DNA of 64,000 bases, from assembly GCF_016808335.1 (NCBI RefSeq), contig NC_053146.1:11849015-11913014 (forward strand), read 5' to 3'. This DNA comes from Panicum virgatum (taxonomy: Eukaryota > Streptophyta > Magnoliopsida > Poales > Poaceae). Shown here in pieces: positions 1-10,799 of this stretch (its first letter is position 1; each line of letters starts with the position of its first letter). The notes under the pieces were generated by a model. It had not been told where the DNA came from. It made no database searches and saw only the letters and a list, made by a program, of their open reading frames with translations. The position numbers and the translations under genes were made by a program.

Positions 1-399
1 AGTCCTTTTTAAATCAATTAGTGTCTCTGGGTGGTTGAAACGCTTGCGTGACCCATCCAGGTGGGATTTGAGTGGCAGCGACAATCCACCACGACGAATT
101 GGCAAGCAGCTGCAGAGTTGGTCCCTGCAGCGGTGTGGTGGGGGTGGGTACATAATAAGCTTCATCTAAATGGCGTCGTGAGGAAGATGGATGAGCTTGT
201 GCTAGTCGGCTCTAACTCATTTTCTCGGTGGAAAGGCACCGCACGCTCTGTGCTCCCCTGACCCTGGAGGTGGATTCAAAGGCTAGGAGCTCCCTCTGGC
301 CGGACCATGGTGGCACGCGCACGTGCGCTACCCTGTGGTGGTGAATCAAGCTGATTAGCAGCAAGATCAGTGATGGTTCAAACGTCGAGATATGACTTG
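1..399. other. Unassigned sequence at the left edge
   Basis: Mixed-composition sequence with only short open frames (the longest about 66 codons) that match nothing I recognise. No element termini, splice-bounded exons or RNA gene signature could be supported. Confidence 0.5.
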
Positions 400-645
400 T
401 TTTTTTAGATTACGAAAAAAGTTCCGACCTTGATCATTCACAAGTGAATGACTACAACTAAAGAGTTACAAGAGTTCTTTGACTCTAAACCTCAAATGAG
501 GGATTTCATAAAAACAAGAAAGAAAGCTATAAAACAAAGAAAGAAAGCTAGAAGATTAAGCTCCAATCTTCTTCTTCATTTTTTGCTTCAATCTTGCAAT
601 AAATTCACGCGGGATCAATCCATCACATCTCTTGTCTACTTAGAA
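400..645 (+). repeat. Dispersed repeat, copy 1 (inverted partner at 47.9 kb)
   Basis: The segment reading from the TTTAGATTA stretch through GATCATTCA, GTGAATGACTACAAC and GACTCTAAACCT is also present, reverse complemented, at about 47,880-48,110. The two copies are collinear over roughly 200 bp with scattered substitutions. They are most likely pieces of one retrotransposon or CACTA family. The short open frame at 448-651 lies inside this repeat and is not a gene. Confidence 0.6.
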
Positions 646-747
646 ACCTAATGTCCAGATTGTTTGCTTGCCGAAACTTTCCCGTAAATCTCTCATCTTC
701 AGGAAGATAATGTCGACACCAGCCTATACTGGATAAGATTCCTCAAT

Positions 748-1896
748 CACTACGGGAAACAGCTAGTTTGCCATGTGTCCAAACTTTTGCCATGTGCAAA
801 TTTTCGAGCACACGGCAAACGGACCGTTTGCCATGTGTCGAGCAAAAAACACATGGTAAACTGTTTGCCGTGTGCCCAGATCTGGAGCACACGGCAAACA
901 ACCCCCACCCCACCAACCCTCCCACCCACACACTTAACCGGCACCACCTCCCTACCTCTCCTACCTCAGATCCACCGCCGCCCCCTCCTGGCCTCCACTC
1001 CTGCCTGGTCGCCTCCCCTCCCCTACTCTCCTCTCCTCCCCTCCCCTCCCCTCTCCTGCCAGGCCGGGCGGCCCCTCCTCTGCCTCCCCTCCCATCCCCC
1101 CTCTGCTCGCCCCTCACCGGTAGTGAGGAGCAGTGGCGGGGCGAGGAGCGGCGGCGGCGTACTGGGAGCGCCCCCTGCCGGCAGCGAGCTCCAGGCGCGG
1201 CGCGGGCTTCGGCTCGAGCTTCGGCAGCGATGGTGGACGACGCGAGTACCGGCAGCGGCGGCGGACGGCGCAAGGTCCGGCAGCCCCCTCCCGGCGCGGC
1301 CCTCTCACGGTGCGGGCGGCCCCTGCTCCTCCTCTGGCGCGCGGCCCTCTCCCTCTCCTCTCCGGCCACCGGATCTGCGGCCCCTGCTCCTCCTCCGCTG
1401 CGCGGCCCCTTTCCTCTCCTCTCCCGCCGCCGGATCTGTGGGCCCGGACCCTCCTTCCCCAGCTGGAGGCCGGATCCGGCCCGCCGCCGCTGGATCCCGC
1501 CGCTGGAGCCACCAAATGCCGGCCCTTCCCTTCTTCCCCACCGGGAGGGCGCACTGGGGGACGGCAACGGCGACGGCGACGAACTCTTCCTCCGGTGCTC
1601 GACGTCGACGGTGGAGGGGGATATGGCTCCTGCGGCGGCGGCTTCTAGTGGTAGCGGTGGTGGCGGTCTGTTGGTGGCAGCAGCGGCGGGGGTGTGGCCG
1701 GGCCCAATTTTTTTATTTACTGTTCATTTTTTTTGCCGTGTGTCGAAAGCTTCGCCGTGTGCCATAAACACTTTACCGACACATGTATGCCGTGTGCGCG
1801 TTGCCGTGTGTTGCACACGGCAAAGCTTTTGCAGTGTGCAATATGGACTTTGCCGTGTGCCCCAGACACACGGCAAACTACTCGATTCCAGTAGTG
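748..1896. mobile_element. Non-autonomous CACTA (En/Spm) element
   Basis: The element starts CACTACGGGAAACAG and ends with the complement of CACTACTGGAATCGAG, and is flanked on both sides by the 3-bp duplication AAT (745-747 and 1897-1899), exactly as expected for CACTA. Both ends carry repeated subterminal copies of the motif GCCGTGTG/CACACGGC, the presumed transposase-binding sites. The 1149-bp interior is very GC-rich and full of C-rich tracts, which generates long open frames on both strands, but none resembles a transposase. It therefore depends on a transposase supplied elsewhere. Confidence 0.93.
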
Positions 1897-1899
1897 AAT

Positions 1900-2765
1900 A
1901 GCCTATACCGAGCATTCACCAGCGTGTTGTAGATGCCACGGTTGCCTCCCATCCCACCGCCTCCACGGGCGAGGCTAGATCCTGCCTCAACAGCCCTGGA
2001 TCTGCCACTGCCCCCACAGTGTAGGTAGGGGAGCGACGGAGGGACGGAAGGCCCGCGTCCGGCGGGCTACCTCCTGGCATGGACTGGAGTAGAGGTGCTT
2101 GCCGCCGCATCGACCCTTGCCGTTGCATGAAGCCAATGACGGTGCTTGCCTACCGCCAGTGAACGGAATAAGCAACCTGCATTGATCCATGGCTACAGCC
2201 GAAGCCACCAGACCCTATTTGAATAGTAGGGCCTGCACGGAGCAGCCTCGTCCGCCGCCCTAGTTGCTAGCTAGCCAGCCCTATATTAGGGTACGGCAAA
2301 CGAGAGACCGCACACACTACTATGTACACAATATACGTATATTTGATATGTCGGGTGGGATTGGCACCCCAAATGATGACCGCACACACTACTACTCGAT
2401 ATACATATATTTTTTGGAAACTGTTCAGCAGAGTTTTGCAAGCCTGAGGGCCTGAGGCAGCATGCGCATGAAACAAACACATATGAAAATAAATCTTCCC
2501 CTGAGAATGGAAGGTGCCAGGAACTATACTACCAGGACAAAATCAAATGTTTCATTATTGCACTGGCAAGTCTCTTCTTTGGCAAGTATGCATGGACGTT
2601 GAACCGAAGACCCTGATCAACGAATTAGTGCTGAACTTGCCGGAGATTGGCTTACATGCCTACAGGAACAAATTACAGCAATGGACCACCTAAGGTATAG
2701 AATAGCACATGGGTATAAACACACACACACAAACACTTCATCTGTATACCACCGTGCGTATGTTC
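1900..2765. other. Unassigned sequence upstream of terpene synthase copy 1
   Basis: This stretch should hold the promoter, exon 1 and most of exon 2 of the terpene synthase but I see no match to those parts of the second copy. It contains a short direct repeat (GACCGCACACACTACTA near 2308 and 2379) and otherwise unrecognised sequence, so the 5' part of the gene was probably lost or replaced here. Confidence 0.45.
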
Positions 2766-4829
2766 ACATACTCATTTATCACTTTGAGTTCTTTTTGCTC
2801 AGAAAGCATCGGTACAATGTCTCTTCTGGTATGGCATGCATATATAGTAACACAACTTATACTAAGCATCTGCATGCTCCGAGTCTCTTCTTCTTATTAA
2901 TACATGCCGGATTTAATGTGCTAGATCTTCGAACAAAAAAAAACGCATCTGCTTGGTATACAAACTTTGAATTTAATAAAACGTGCCCCATGGAAGAAAA
3001 ATTAGGCATCTAACGTTTTAGATTCATTAACATTATATTTTTTGTTTATATATAAGCAGATGTGTTTGTGAAGTTTAGAGATAACCAAGGAAACTTTACA
3101 AGTAATGATGTCAAATGTCTGTTGGCGCTGTATGACGCTGCACATCTCAGAACTTGCAGTGAAGAGATTCTTGACAATGCCATGGCTTTCACCAAGAGCC
3201 ACCTTCAGTCTATGATTAAAACTTTAGACCCAGAGCTGGCAGCAGAGGTGGAATACACATTGGAAACACCCAGTTACAGGAGGGTCGAAAGAGTGGAAGC
3301 AAGACACTATATAACTTGGTATGAGAAAAAGGTTACACGAAATGACACCATACTGGAATTTGCAAAGCTGGACTATAACATTCTGCAACCTCTGTATTGT
3401 GAGGAGTTGAAAGCTCTTACAGTGTAAGACGAGACAAGCAATGTCCTTTATTTTGCATCCTGAAGTATTTGTTTACTGAACTGAAAAAAAATACTGTCTT
3501 GTGCTAATCGTATTCAGTCTTTAATTTACAGATGGTGGAAAGATCTCCAGTCACAAGCGTATGCGAGATTTGCTCGGGATAGAGTGGTGGAGATGCATTT
3601 TTGGATGGTTGGAGTTGTTTATGAGCCTCACCAATCGCATGCCCGGATAATGTTGGTAAAATGGTCTAAACTTTTATCGTTGATGGACGACTTTTGTGAC
3701 AACTATAGCACAACTGAAGAATATGATATATTCGTTTCTTCTCTGGAAAGGTTGGGCAAATGCTCAATAATATCTATATGGTACTTATATTATATAAGGA
3801 TGACGAACAAAAGCTATACATCATATATGATTTAAATTTTCTTTATTTTGCTGGGACAAACTATATAGTTTGCTGAAAATGGATGATAGGTGGGATAAAC
3901 AATCCGCTGAGAAATTGCCTGCATACATGAAGGCATTATTCATCTTCATACTCAACACTATAAGTGATATCATGGAAGAGTTAAAACTTCAGAAGAACAA
4001 GCATGTTGAATTTGTAAAGGGACTGGTAAGTTTTGCTCCAAACATCACAACATGCAAAAAACCACAAAAGACACACATGGTTTTGGGTTTGTGTTTAACA
4101 TTGTGCTCATCTATATGTTTAGTTTATTGACATGGCCAAACATTACGGTGCTGAAAGAAAATGGTGCGATGAGCGCTATGTACCAGCAAAAGTTAAAGAG
4201 CACCTACAAATTTCAGTGGGCAACAGTGCTTGTATGCATATAGTGAACATAACTTTCATTTTAATGGGAGACATAACTACCAGGGTGGCCATTGAATGGG
4301 CTCTCTCCTATCCAGAAATGATAAGAGCTGTTTGTATCGTTGGGCGCATTAGCAATGACATCATGTCACATGAGGTATGCACTCCATCTATTAGTCATTT
4401 TCTGTCTGCTACTTCGGCATATAGTGTTCTTCTTCGCTGCATATTGCATGGTACAAGTCATGAATTGAAAATACTCCTGCAGTTGAAGCAGCTAAAAGTT
4501 GCTGTTACAATTTACTTTTTTATTACTACTTTAATTTTTTGCCCTTGAAGCGAGAACAAGTGTCAAAGTATGTGGCATCCACGGTGCAAACTTGCATGGA
4601 GTACGGGATCACGGTAGAGGAGGCCAATGAAAAGCTTCGAGAACTAATTGATGAAGCATGGATGGAAATTGTTCAGGGATGCCTAGACAAGACTCAACCC
4701 ATGGAGCTTTTGGAGAAGGCAGTCAACGTTGCACGAGTAATGGATAACATGTACAAGTGTGATGATGCGTATACCTACCCATACAGTGTCAAAGACACCA
4801 TAACTTCAATGTACGTGAACTCCGTGTGA
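2766..4829 (+). pseudogene. Sesquiterpene synthase-like gene, 5'-truncated (copy 1)
   Basis: Reads as the 3' two-thirds of a TPS-a type class I terpene synthase, the plastid- or cytosol-acting enzyme that ionises prenyl diphosphates. Exons by splice sites and by comparison with copy 2: end of exon 2 to 2828 (RKHRYNVSSG), exon 3 3060-3423, exon 4 3532-3750, exon 5 3890-4025, exon 6 4123-4374, exon 7 4551-4829 with TGA. Phases match across all introns and no stop interrupts exons 3-7. Exon 4 has the RDR motif and the Mg-binding DDFCD (3686-3700, DDxxD); exons 6-7 join to NDIMSHERE, the NSE/DTE motif. Exon 1 and most of exon 2, hence the start codon and N-terminal alpha domain, are not found upstream. 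Catalytic domain coding is intact, but without a start it is probably a pseudogene; a fused upstream exon elsewhere cannot be excluded. Confidence 0.85.
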
Positions 4830-4962
4830 ATCTGTTGAAGATCCAGCACCAAATAGGGCTATATTTCAGCAGGATGCATGCATGTATGTATGTATGTTGC
4901 AAATACATAAGTCACGTGTTAAACTTTGCCTCATTGATTCTCAAATAATATATGAGAAGATG

Positions 4963-6790
4963 GTGTGGAAGAACATACTGTCATAAATAAATTTCCATAT
5001 TCTAAAAATATTGGAAAATTAGATTCCAAGACAGTCAGTTGCCATTTCATTATCCAACTATATAAAGGTTATCGTTTCTATTGTCCTAACAAACATATGA
5101 AGTTCATAGAAACGAGACTTGCCATCCTCTTGGAGGATGAGATGGTCAGGGGGGGCATGGTAGCGCGAGAAATTAAACTTGAGGAGAAGCGGGTACATGT
5201 TCCCACTCTGATGATTCAGGAGCCATTCTTTCTCGATACACGTTGCTGCTGTACCGACAATGCAGGTCATTGTGGTTACAGTACCTGTTGTTAGTTCTCC
5301 TGTGGTAATAACAAATAAGAACCAGGAACCAATCCTTTAGGAGCCGATAGAAACTGTTGTCACACAATAGGAAGAGCTGCAACAGCCGCATATGGAAGAT
5401 GTACCAAAAGTTGAGGAACAGATTATAATGAGATATTTTACCAGTCTCATGCAAGTATTCTTTTAGAATCATATAATGGCGTTAGTGGCACATTACTATT
5501 TAGAGTTACATCGGATAGATGAGAGGACAATATTTTTTCAACGGGGTTTTGCAAGAAAAATTTTACGTGGCACAACCCAAAGGTTTTGTCATGGAAGAAA
5601 AATAATGTATGGGATGCCGCCAGAAGAAATCTATTTATGGATTAAAACAAGCCTCCAGATAGTGGTATTTAAAGTTTGGATTCGATGAGAATGAGTAGGA
5701 TAATTGCATCTTACTTGCTAGTAAAGATGTTGATCTGCTATTGGAGAAGAAAAAGTTTTATGTCCTCAAGTTTTGATATGAATGATCTCGGTGAAGCGTA
5801 ATTTGTTCTGGGAATTGAAGTTCATTGAGATAAATGAAAAGAGTTATTAGGACTATCACAAAATTCATACTTGAGAAAAGATTCTAAAGAAATATAGTAT
5901 GCGTCCAAGTAAACCTACGCCTGCTTCTATAGTCAAGGGTGATAGTTACCGGAACTTTCATTGTCCTAGAAACCAATATAAGATTGATCGAAAGAAACCG
6001 GTTCCATGTGTTTCAGCTGTCAAAGCCTGGAAAGTGTTCAAGAAAGAACTTACCCTGATGTTGCTCAAGTATCCGGGATATTTTGGCAAAAGTCCACTCC
6101 AGATATAGATCACTTAAATGGAGTCAATAAGTCTTGAATTTTTTGCAAAATATTATAGGCCTCAAGCTAAGTTAGAAAAAACAAGTACTCTCAAATAGTT
6201 ATGGGTACAAAGATATAATTTTTGCGAGATGTGCAGAGAAATCCACAATAGTTGTTAACACTCGCAGTTGGAGTTTTAATATGGAAAAGCTCCAAACAAA
6301 CAGACAGTTGTAGTATCATCAGTGATGCATACCTTTCAATATAACAAGATATGAGGCCACCAAGCATGCACTTAAAGTTACTAAAATCATTCCCCGGAAT
6401 CAAGTATTTCACTCCAATGACAACAGGTCAAGTGTGCTGCCAAACATATTAATATTAAGAGATACATTGTTAAGGAGAAAATCTAAAATCATATTGAAAG
6501 TATTGAGCATATAAGTACCAAGCAAGTGTTTGAGGATCCTCTTACCAAAGGCTTACCGCCCAAGTTTTTAGAAAACACTCAGTAGACATGGGTCTATGGT
6601 AGAGCCTATGATTTCTGGATGACAAAGGGGGCTAGTGTTTATTTTGAGACGGAGGGGTATACTTGTAATGTGGTCAATGCGTCTGATGGTACGACAGGAA
6701 CTGTCATGATGGAAGGACTCTGTATATCGATTCATTGAGAAGTAAATGTTAAGTATAAGTAGTAAGAAAGACGAAGATCAAAGTGGAGAA
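4963..6790 (+). mobile_element. Ty1/copia retrotransposon relic (pol 3' half)
   Basis: Decayed copia polyprotein in several frames. About 4,965-5,300 resembles the integrase C-terminal segment (SKGYRFYCPN-like). About 5,540-6,100 is reverse transcriptase with recognisable QPKGFV, a YGLKQAS-like stretch and the LASKDVDLL and FDMNDLGE-like blocks. About 6,190-6,600 is RNase H, ending in the DPLTKGLPPK-like block. Many stops and frameshifts; gag, protease, most of integrase and the 5' LTR are absent. It lies about 130 bp downstream of terpene synthase copy 1, same orientation. Confidence 0.8.
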
Positions 6791-7010
6791 TGTTAGTTGT
6801 GTGATCTCCGATCGGTCTAAGGACCGATTCCTCCGCCTCCTACATGCCCTGATCGGGGGTGTGCCTGCCATTTACTTGCAGTAGGCCCCCCTTCGTGCTG
6901 CACAATAATAAAAGGCGAGGGGCACAGCAGGGCACGAAATGCGTGCTTCCTCCTAACCCTAGCGACCCGATCTAGAGAGCGCAGAGGCGGAGGAAAGGCT
7001 CCACTACACT
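6791..7010 (+). repeat. Probable 3' LTR start of the copia relic
   Basis: A purine-rich stretch (GTGGAGAA) is followed at 6791 by TGTTAG, the usual start of a copia LTR, directly after the pol remnant. A TATA-like AATAAAAGG lies near 6907. With no second LTR for comparison the right end is a guess. Confidence 0.5.
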
Positions 7011-7342
7011 ACCGCCGATGTTCACGCCGTCGTCGTCCTCGACCTCATCCCCACAGCGACCTCTTCCGCAACTACGCCCCCACCCCATCACCACCTCGAC
7101 TGCAGCGCTATGGCAGCAGCAGCTATGGGGAAGGTATTTCCTCCCGGATCTAGATATTTACCCACTCGATCTACTCCCAGAAGATCCAAGATATTCTATC
7201 ACCTTTGACCCGCGAGCTGCTGATGCCTTGTGAGATGAAGTTATCCGCCCTGCAGCGGTCCCAGATTTTCTCGACGGTGATGACACCTTCCTTTGGAACC
7301 AGTTCACACATGTAGACGGAGAAACTTCTGCTACCACTGCCA
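7011..7342. other. Unassigned sequence with a short open frame
   Basis: A 71-codon frame at 7018-7233 (Ser/Pro-rich start, then LPEDPRYSITFDPRAADAL) follows the copia LTR. I do not recognise it; it may be LTR or leader sequence of the copia element rather than a gene. Confidence 0.3.
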
Positions 7343-7861
7343 CTACGGATTACCTTGTAGGCTTGGCCAGTTCACCATGTGTTTGCAGCCCCTCATATTG
7401 TTGGCAGGACCGAAGTGTGCTTGGGAATCACCACCACTTGATCTTGAGTCGGCATGATCCATCATGTAGTCTACCACTTTGCTAGGATAGGAGTAGTTGA
7501 CCATCCAGCTAGCAACCACTCCTAAACAGTAAGAAGGCAGCAACGGTGATAGGATGCCATAACAGATGTTTTATGCTCCAAAGTAATGCTATTGCTGCAC
7601 TTTCATGACCTTCTTCGCCTCCTGTGTCCTGGGGTAGAGCAGTTGAAACAATACTATGCAGAAGTAGATGTCATGCTGCAGAATATTGAACACACTACGG
7701 TTCCACTGCTTGTTATATTCAAGGTAATAGGCCATGATGGAATTGGCACCTCCTGCAATCAGGAACAGCGAGAGTGCCCACACAAGATATATTACAACCG
7801 TTACCTGAGAGGACTGCATCAGATTCCCCCGCCGCCGGCACCGCCATCCTCCACCACCCAC
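7343..7861 (-). pseudogene. Possible captured fragment of a membrane-protein gene
   Basis: Two minus-strand open stretches look gene-like but unplaced: 7589-7861 contains a hydrophobic segment (VIYLVWALSLFLIAGG) then MAYYLEYNKQWNRS and a second hydrophobic stretch near YFCIVLFQLL; 7343-7543 reads MLPSYCLGVVASWMVNYSYP. I do not recognise the family. They sit in a zone with other broken host-gene pieces (GDSL, CDPK), so a captured or decayed fragment is the likeliest reading. Low certainty. Confidence 0.3.
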
Positions 7862-8150
7862 CCGGCAGTGCCATCACCGCCCTCAACCCATGACCACCGC
7901 CGGTCCGGTGACCTCCCCGGCCATCCCTCTAAACCCGCCAGCCATGACCAAATCCCAAACCCTAACCCGAATCCTTCTTCACCCCCTTGGCCTCGCCGGC
8001 CGCGGCCGGCGGTGACCCCGCCGGCGGCCGCTCCGCCCAACTCCAGCCCGCCTATCGCCGGAGAAGAAGTGCAACAGAGTTATTTTCTTCTCATCTTTTG
8101 TTACTTCCTTGTGTGTACTGGTAGGGTGCACGTGCGACACGCATATGTTT
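7810..8150. other. GC-rich proline-coding stretch, no assigned function
   Basis: A C-rich segment that reads as a Pro/Ser-rich frame on the plus strand (within 7586-8152) and a Gly-rich frame on the minus strand (7819-8040). It resembles a low-complexity first exon or leader of a grass gene, but there is no recognisable domain. Confidence 0.3.
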
Positions 8151-8389
8151 GAAAGTTGTATGCTTATATGACCAGATCCGGCGGTAAAACGTGGACTAAA
8201 AAATACTCACATTTCAGAATAAAACTGATAAACCTCATATATTAAATATCACGTTAACTTGTTCTCACGGCATTGTATTAATATAATCAACAGGTTCTTA
8301 GTTGCAGTAAAAAAAATTAAACAAAAAAAATCCAAATACGCCCTTGCCGATGGAGTGGACGAGGTGCGCTGGAACGCGAACAAGCGGTG

Positions 8390-8530
8390 AGTACAGTCGT
8401 CGCTGGCGTCCACCAGGGAGTCCCCGAACTTGAAGATGGCCGCGTACCGCGAGCGCACCCCCGACGAGGAGCACGCCGGCAGCCGGCACCACATGGCGAA
8501 TGGAACTCGGAGACGAGACGCGAAACACGG
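8390..8530 (-). pseudogene. GDSL esterase/lipase first-exon fragment
   Basis: On the minus strand one frame reads RYAAIFKFGDSLVDASDD. This is the block I of GDSL esterases/lipases, with the catalytic serine in GDSL, which normally follows directly after a signal peptide. The upstream hydrophobic part (VVPAAGVLLVGGALA) is in another frame, so a small indel separates the signal peptide from the GDSL block. Nothing downstream of block I follows: the G, N and H blocks are absent. A short, broken first-exon remnant. Confidence 0.7.
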
Positions 8531-9049
8531 CAAGGTGGCGCGCAGCTGCGTGCCCGCGTAGCAGATAGAGCTGTGCCGGCCGGCGCGTGTCTGCTGCTCG
8601 CCCCGCCTGCGCGCTCGTTTGAATCCCCGTGCGAAGGCGGAGCAAATCCGCATCTTTCCAAACACAAATGATTTCAATGGATTCATATCTGCAATATCTT
8701 TGGACGGTTCCTCAATCTTCGCGGCACATATATTTGGTAATTGCATTAATACCCGGTCTACTCAGATCAAGACTGCATTCTATTTATACGTCTGTTCTCA
8801 GCGGCGGAACCAGAAATTTTGAATAAGGGGGGCCGAGCAGATACTTTATACTATACGTGAGAAACATATCAAGATATATATACGTGTTCCTAATATTTTA
8901 GATAGAAAAAATGCTTTACATATGTTCTGTTTGCACTTTACAACTTCGCAGACGTATTGCGAATTTGTATTCTCTTTCTTTCATAAAATAATATCAAATG
9001 TCTTCGTTTTTTTAGTTTGACCATGTTTTCTGAAAAAAATTATAACATA

Positions 9050-9783
9050 CTCCCTCCGTCCCACAAAGAGTGTAGTTTTAGGAAATTTCAGACACATTAC
9101 TTATCTAAACAAATGACTTTGTTACCCCTAATTATTTCTACCAATTATGATTGAAAACCGCATTATTTATTTGGTTTTCTAGAAATGTAGGGTATTCACT
9201 ACCGGAAAACGGTATTTTGCCGTGTGCTAGAATCTTCGCCGTGTGCATTATTTCGGGCACACGACGAAGACCTTTTTTACCGTGTGTCGCCAGAAGAACA
9301 CACGGCAAAGCAAAAACACACAGGAAACCTTACTCTTCGCCGTGTGCCAAGGGCCATCACACGGCAAACCTTGCTCTTCGCCGTGTGCCAGAACCAAGGA
9401 CACACGGCGAAGTCTGAAAGTTCACCGTGTGTCCACGGTGCAGACACACGGCGAACAGACGCCGACGCCGTCAGCTAGCCCGGACGGCGTCTTCTCGCTT
9501 TTTTTCGCCGTGCGCCTATATATACACACGGCGAAAAGGTTCGCCGTGTGCGCGACTTTTGACACACGGCAAACAAGGGCTTCGCCGTCCCTGTAGCTGC
9601 CGTCGGCGCTTTGCCATCGGCGAACAGAAATGTCATGCTACTTTAATTATTAGCACATATTTAGTTAACCAAATAGAGTCCCAATACTTAATAATTAGGG
9701 TAATTAGGGGTAGGAGAGTCTTTTATATAGCCATAATTTATTCTAAAAACTCCAGAATGCCTTATATTTGGTGACGGAGGGAG
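9050..9783. mobile_element. Stowaway (Tc1/mariner-type) MITE inside the hAT element
   Basis: Perfect 11-bp inverted ends CTCCCTCCGTC and GACGGAGGGAG bounded by TA on both sides (9048-9049 and 9784-9785), the standard Stowaway signature in grasses. The usual size is a few hundred bp; here it is 734 bp because of an internal CACTA-derived insertion. Confidence 0.92.
9197..9625. mobile_element. CACTA fragment nested in the Stowaway MITE
   Basis: Begins CACTACCGGAAAACGG and carries many copies of the GCCGTGTG/CACACGGC subterminal motif, like the element at 748-1896. No matching TAGTG right end or 3-bp duplication is visible, so the right terminus was lost or has decayed; the right limit is approximate. 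This is the innermost and youngest of three layers. Confidence 0.75.
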
Positions 9784-10374
9784 TAATATTGGAGTCTTCG
9801 GGTTGGATTTGACTAGTATTTAGCTAGCTGCCTAGGTAGATGTGTATACGTGCACCGTTCAATATGTGTTGTTGGGTTTGTTAAGGACGATAGCCGAAAA
9901 ACTTAAGTACAAAGCATCGTTGCATTGATTGACCTTTGTGTTGGGCTTTAGAATATAGGTGGGGGTTAAAAATTTTCACTGATTTTAGGGGGGGCCGTGG
10001 CCCCTGCTCGCCCCCCCTGGTTCCGCCGTTGTCTGTTCTGATTGCTATTTATAACTCTGGAAAAATCTGCCATTGTTTTCCTGCATGCAGCATGCTCGGT
10101 TGACAGACCCGACCATGTCGCTCCACCTTCGGTACCAGAGTACCAAGGTCCCGAGCCTCATTTTCTCAGCTATAGTTGGTTTATAATGCTCAATGGCACT
10201 TTACACTGAGGATTGATCATGCCTGGAAAAGAAACAACCAAACAGTAAGAATATGCTGTTGGGTATGTGGAATGCTAGTATGCCACGGAGCATCATTTTT
10301 CTGGAAATGGAATAAGCTGCAGGTTTATGTCGATTGCTAAGGAAAGAAATGCAAAGAAAAAACATCAGTTACCT

Positions 10375-10790
10375 TTAGCGAAGCTTCAATGCTTCCCTAA
10401 GACCAAAGCTCATCTGGGCGTGACCCTTTTTCCCTAGTGGGTTATTTCCCTTCTGCATCATCATTACAAATTCATTGTAGTCGATCCGACCATCCTGAAG
10501 AGATAAGTGAGATGGAACTATTGGCCTTTATCAGCAGACTCATAATCAGATGCACATCTACTTACATTGTCTTGATCAATGTCGCAGATAATATCTTCTA
10601 GGTGTGTATCTCGTATACCAAACTCCTCACATGCCTTTTGTAGCTCATCATGAGTAATGTAACCACTGCCATCTTTATCAAAGTATGAGAATGCTGCGAA
10701 GAGATTATCTTCTCGTTCAACTTTGTTCAGATGTAAAGTTGCAGCAAGGAACTCTCCGTAATCAATTTTACAATGCTTCTTCCAGGTCTG
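10375..10790 (-). pseudogene. Calcium-dependent protein kinase (CDPK) C-terminal fragment
   Basis: Two minus-strand exons encode the end of a calmodulin-like domain. Exon 10790-10566 reads [19 protein letters not shown], then EF-hand loop [12 protein letters not shown] and the start of the last loop DIDQDN, ending at a GTAAG donor. Exon 10494-10375 begins after a CAG acceptor with DGRIDYNEF and runs to [13 protein letters not shown] sequence and TAA. The splice joins the fourth EF-hand correctly. Upstream, the preceding EF-hand is degenerate (the acidic residues are replaced), and the kinase and autoinhibitory domains are absent, so this is a truncated relic, not a working kinase. Confidence 0.82.
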
Positions 10791-10799
10791 TATTATGCT

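Larger units (their letters stand above)
8799..10031. mobile_element. Non-autonomous hAT-like element hosting nested insertions
   Basis: Terminal inverted repeats CAGCGGCGGAACCAG at the left and CTGGTTCCGCCGTTG at the right, flanked by a perfect 8-bp duplication TCTGTTCT (8791-8798 and 10032-10039). The CA...TG ends and 8-bp duplication are diagnostic of hAT transposons. No transposase is encoded. Its interior was later hit by a Stowaway-type MITE (9050-9783), itself carrying a CACTA fragment, so the original element was only about 500 bp. Confidence 0.92.

Noticed and set aside
743..1901. Long open frames on both strands (up to 377 codons)
   Set aside because: They lie wholly inside the CACTA element and arise from C-rich, stop-poor sequence; several overlapping frames exist and none has a domain.
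9151..9774. Several Cys/His/Arg-rich frames
   Set aside because: Readings of the GCCGTGTG repeats of the CACTA fragment.
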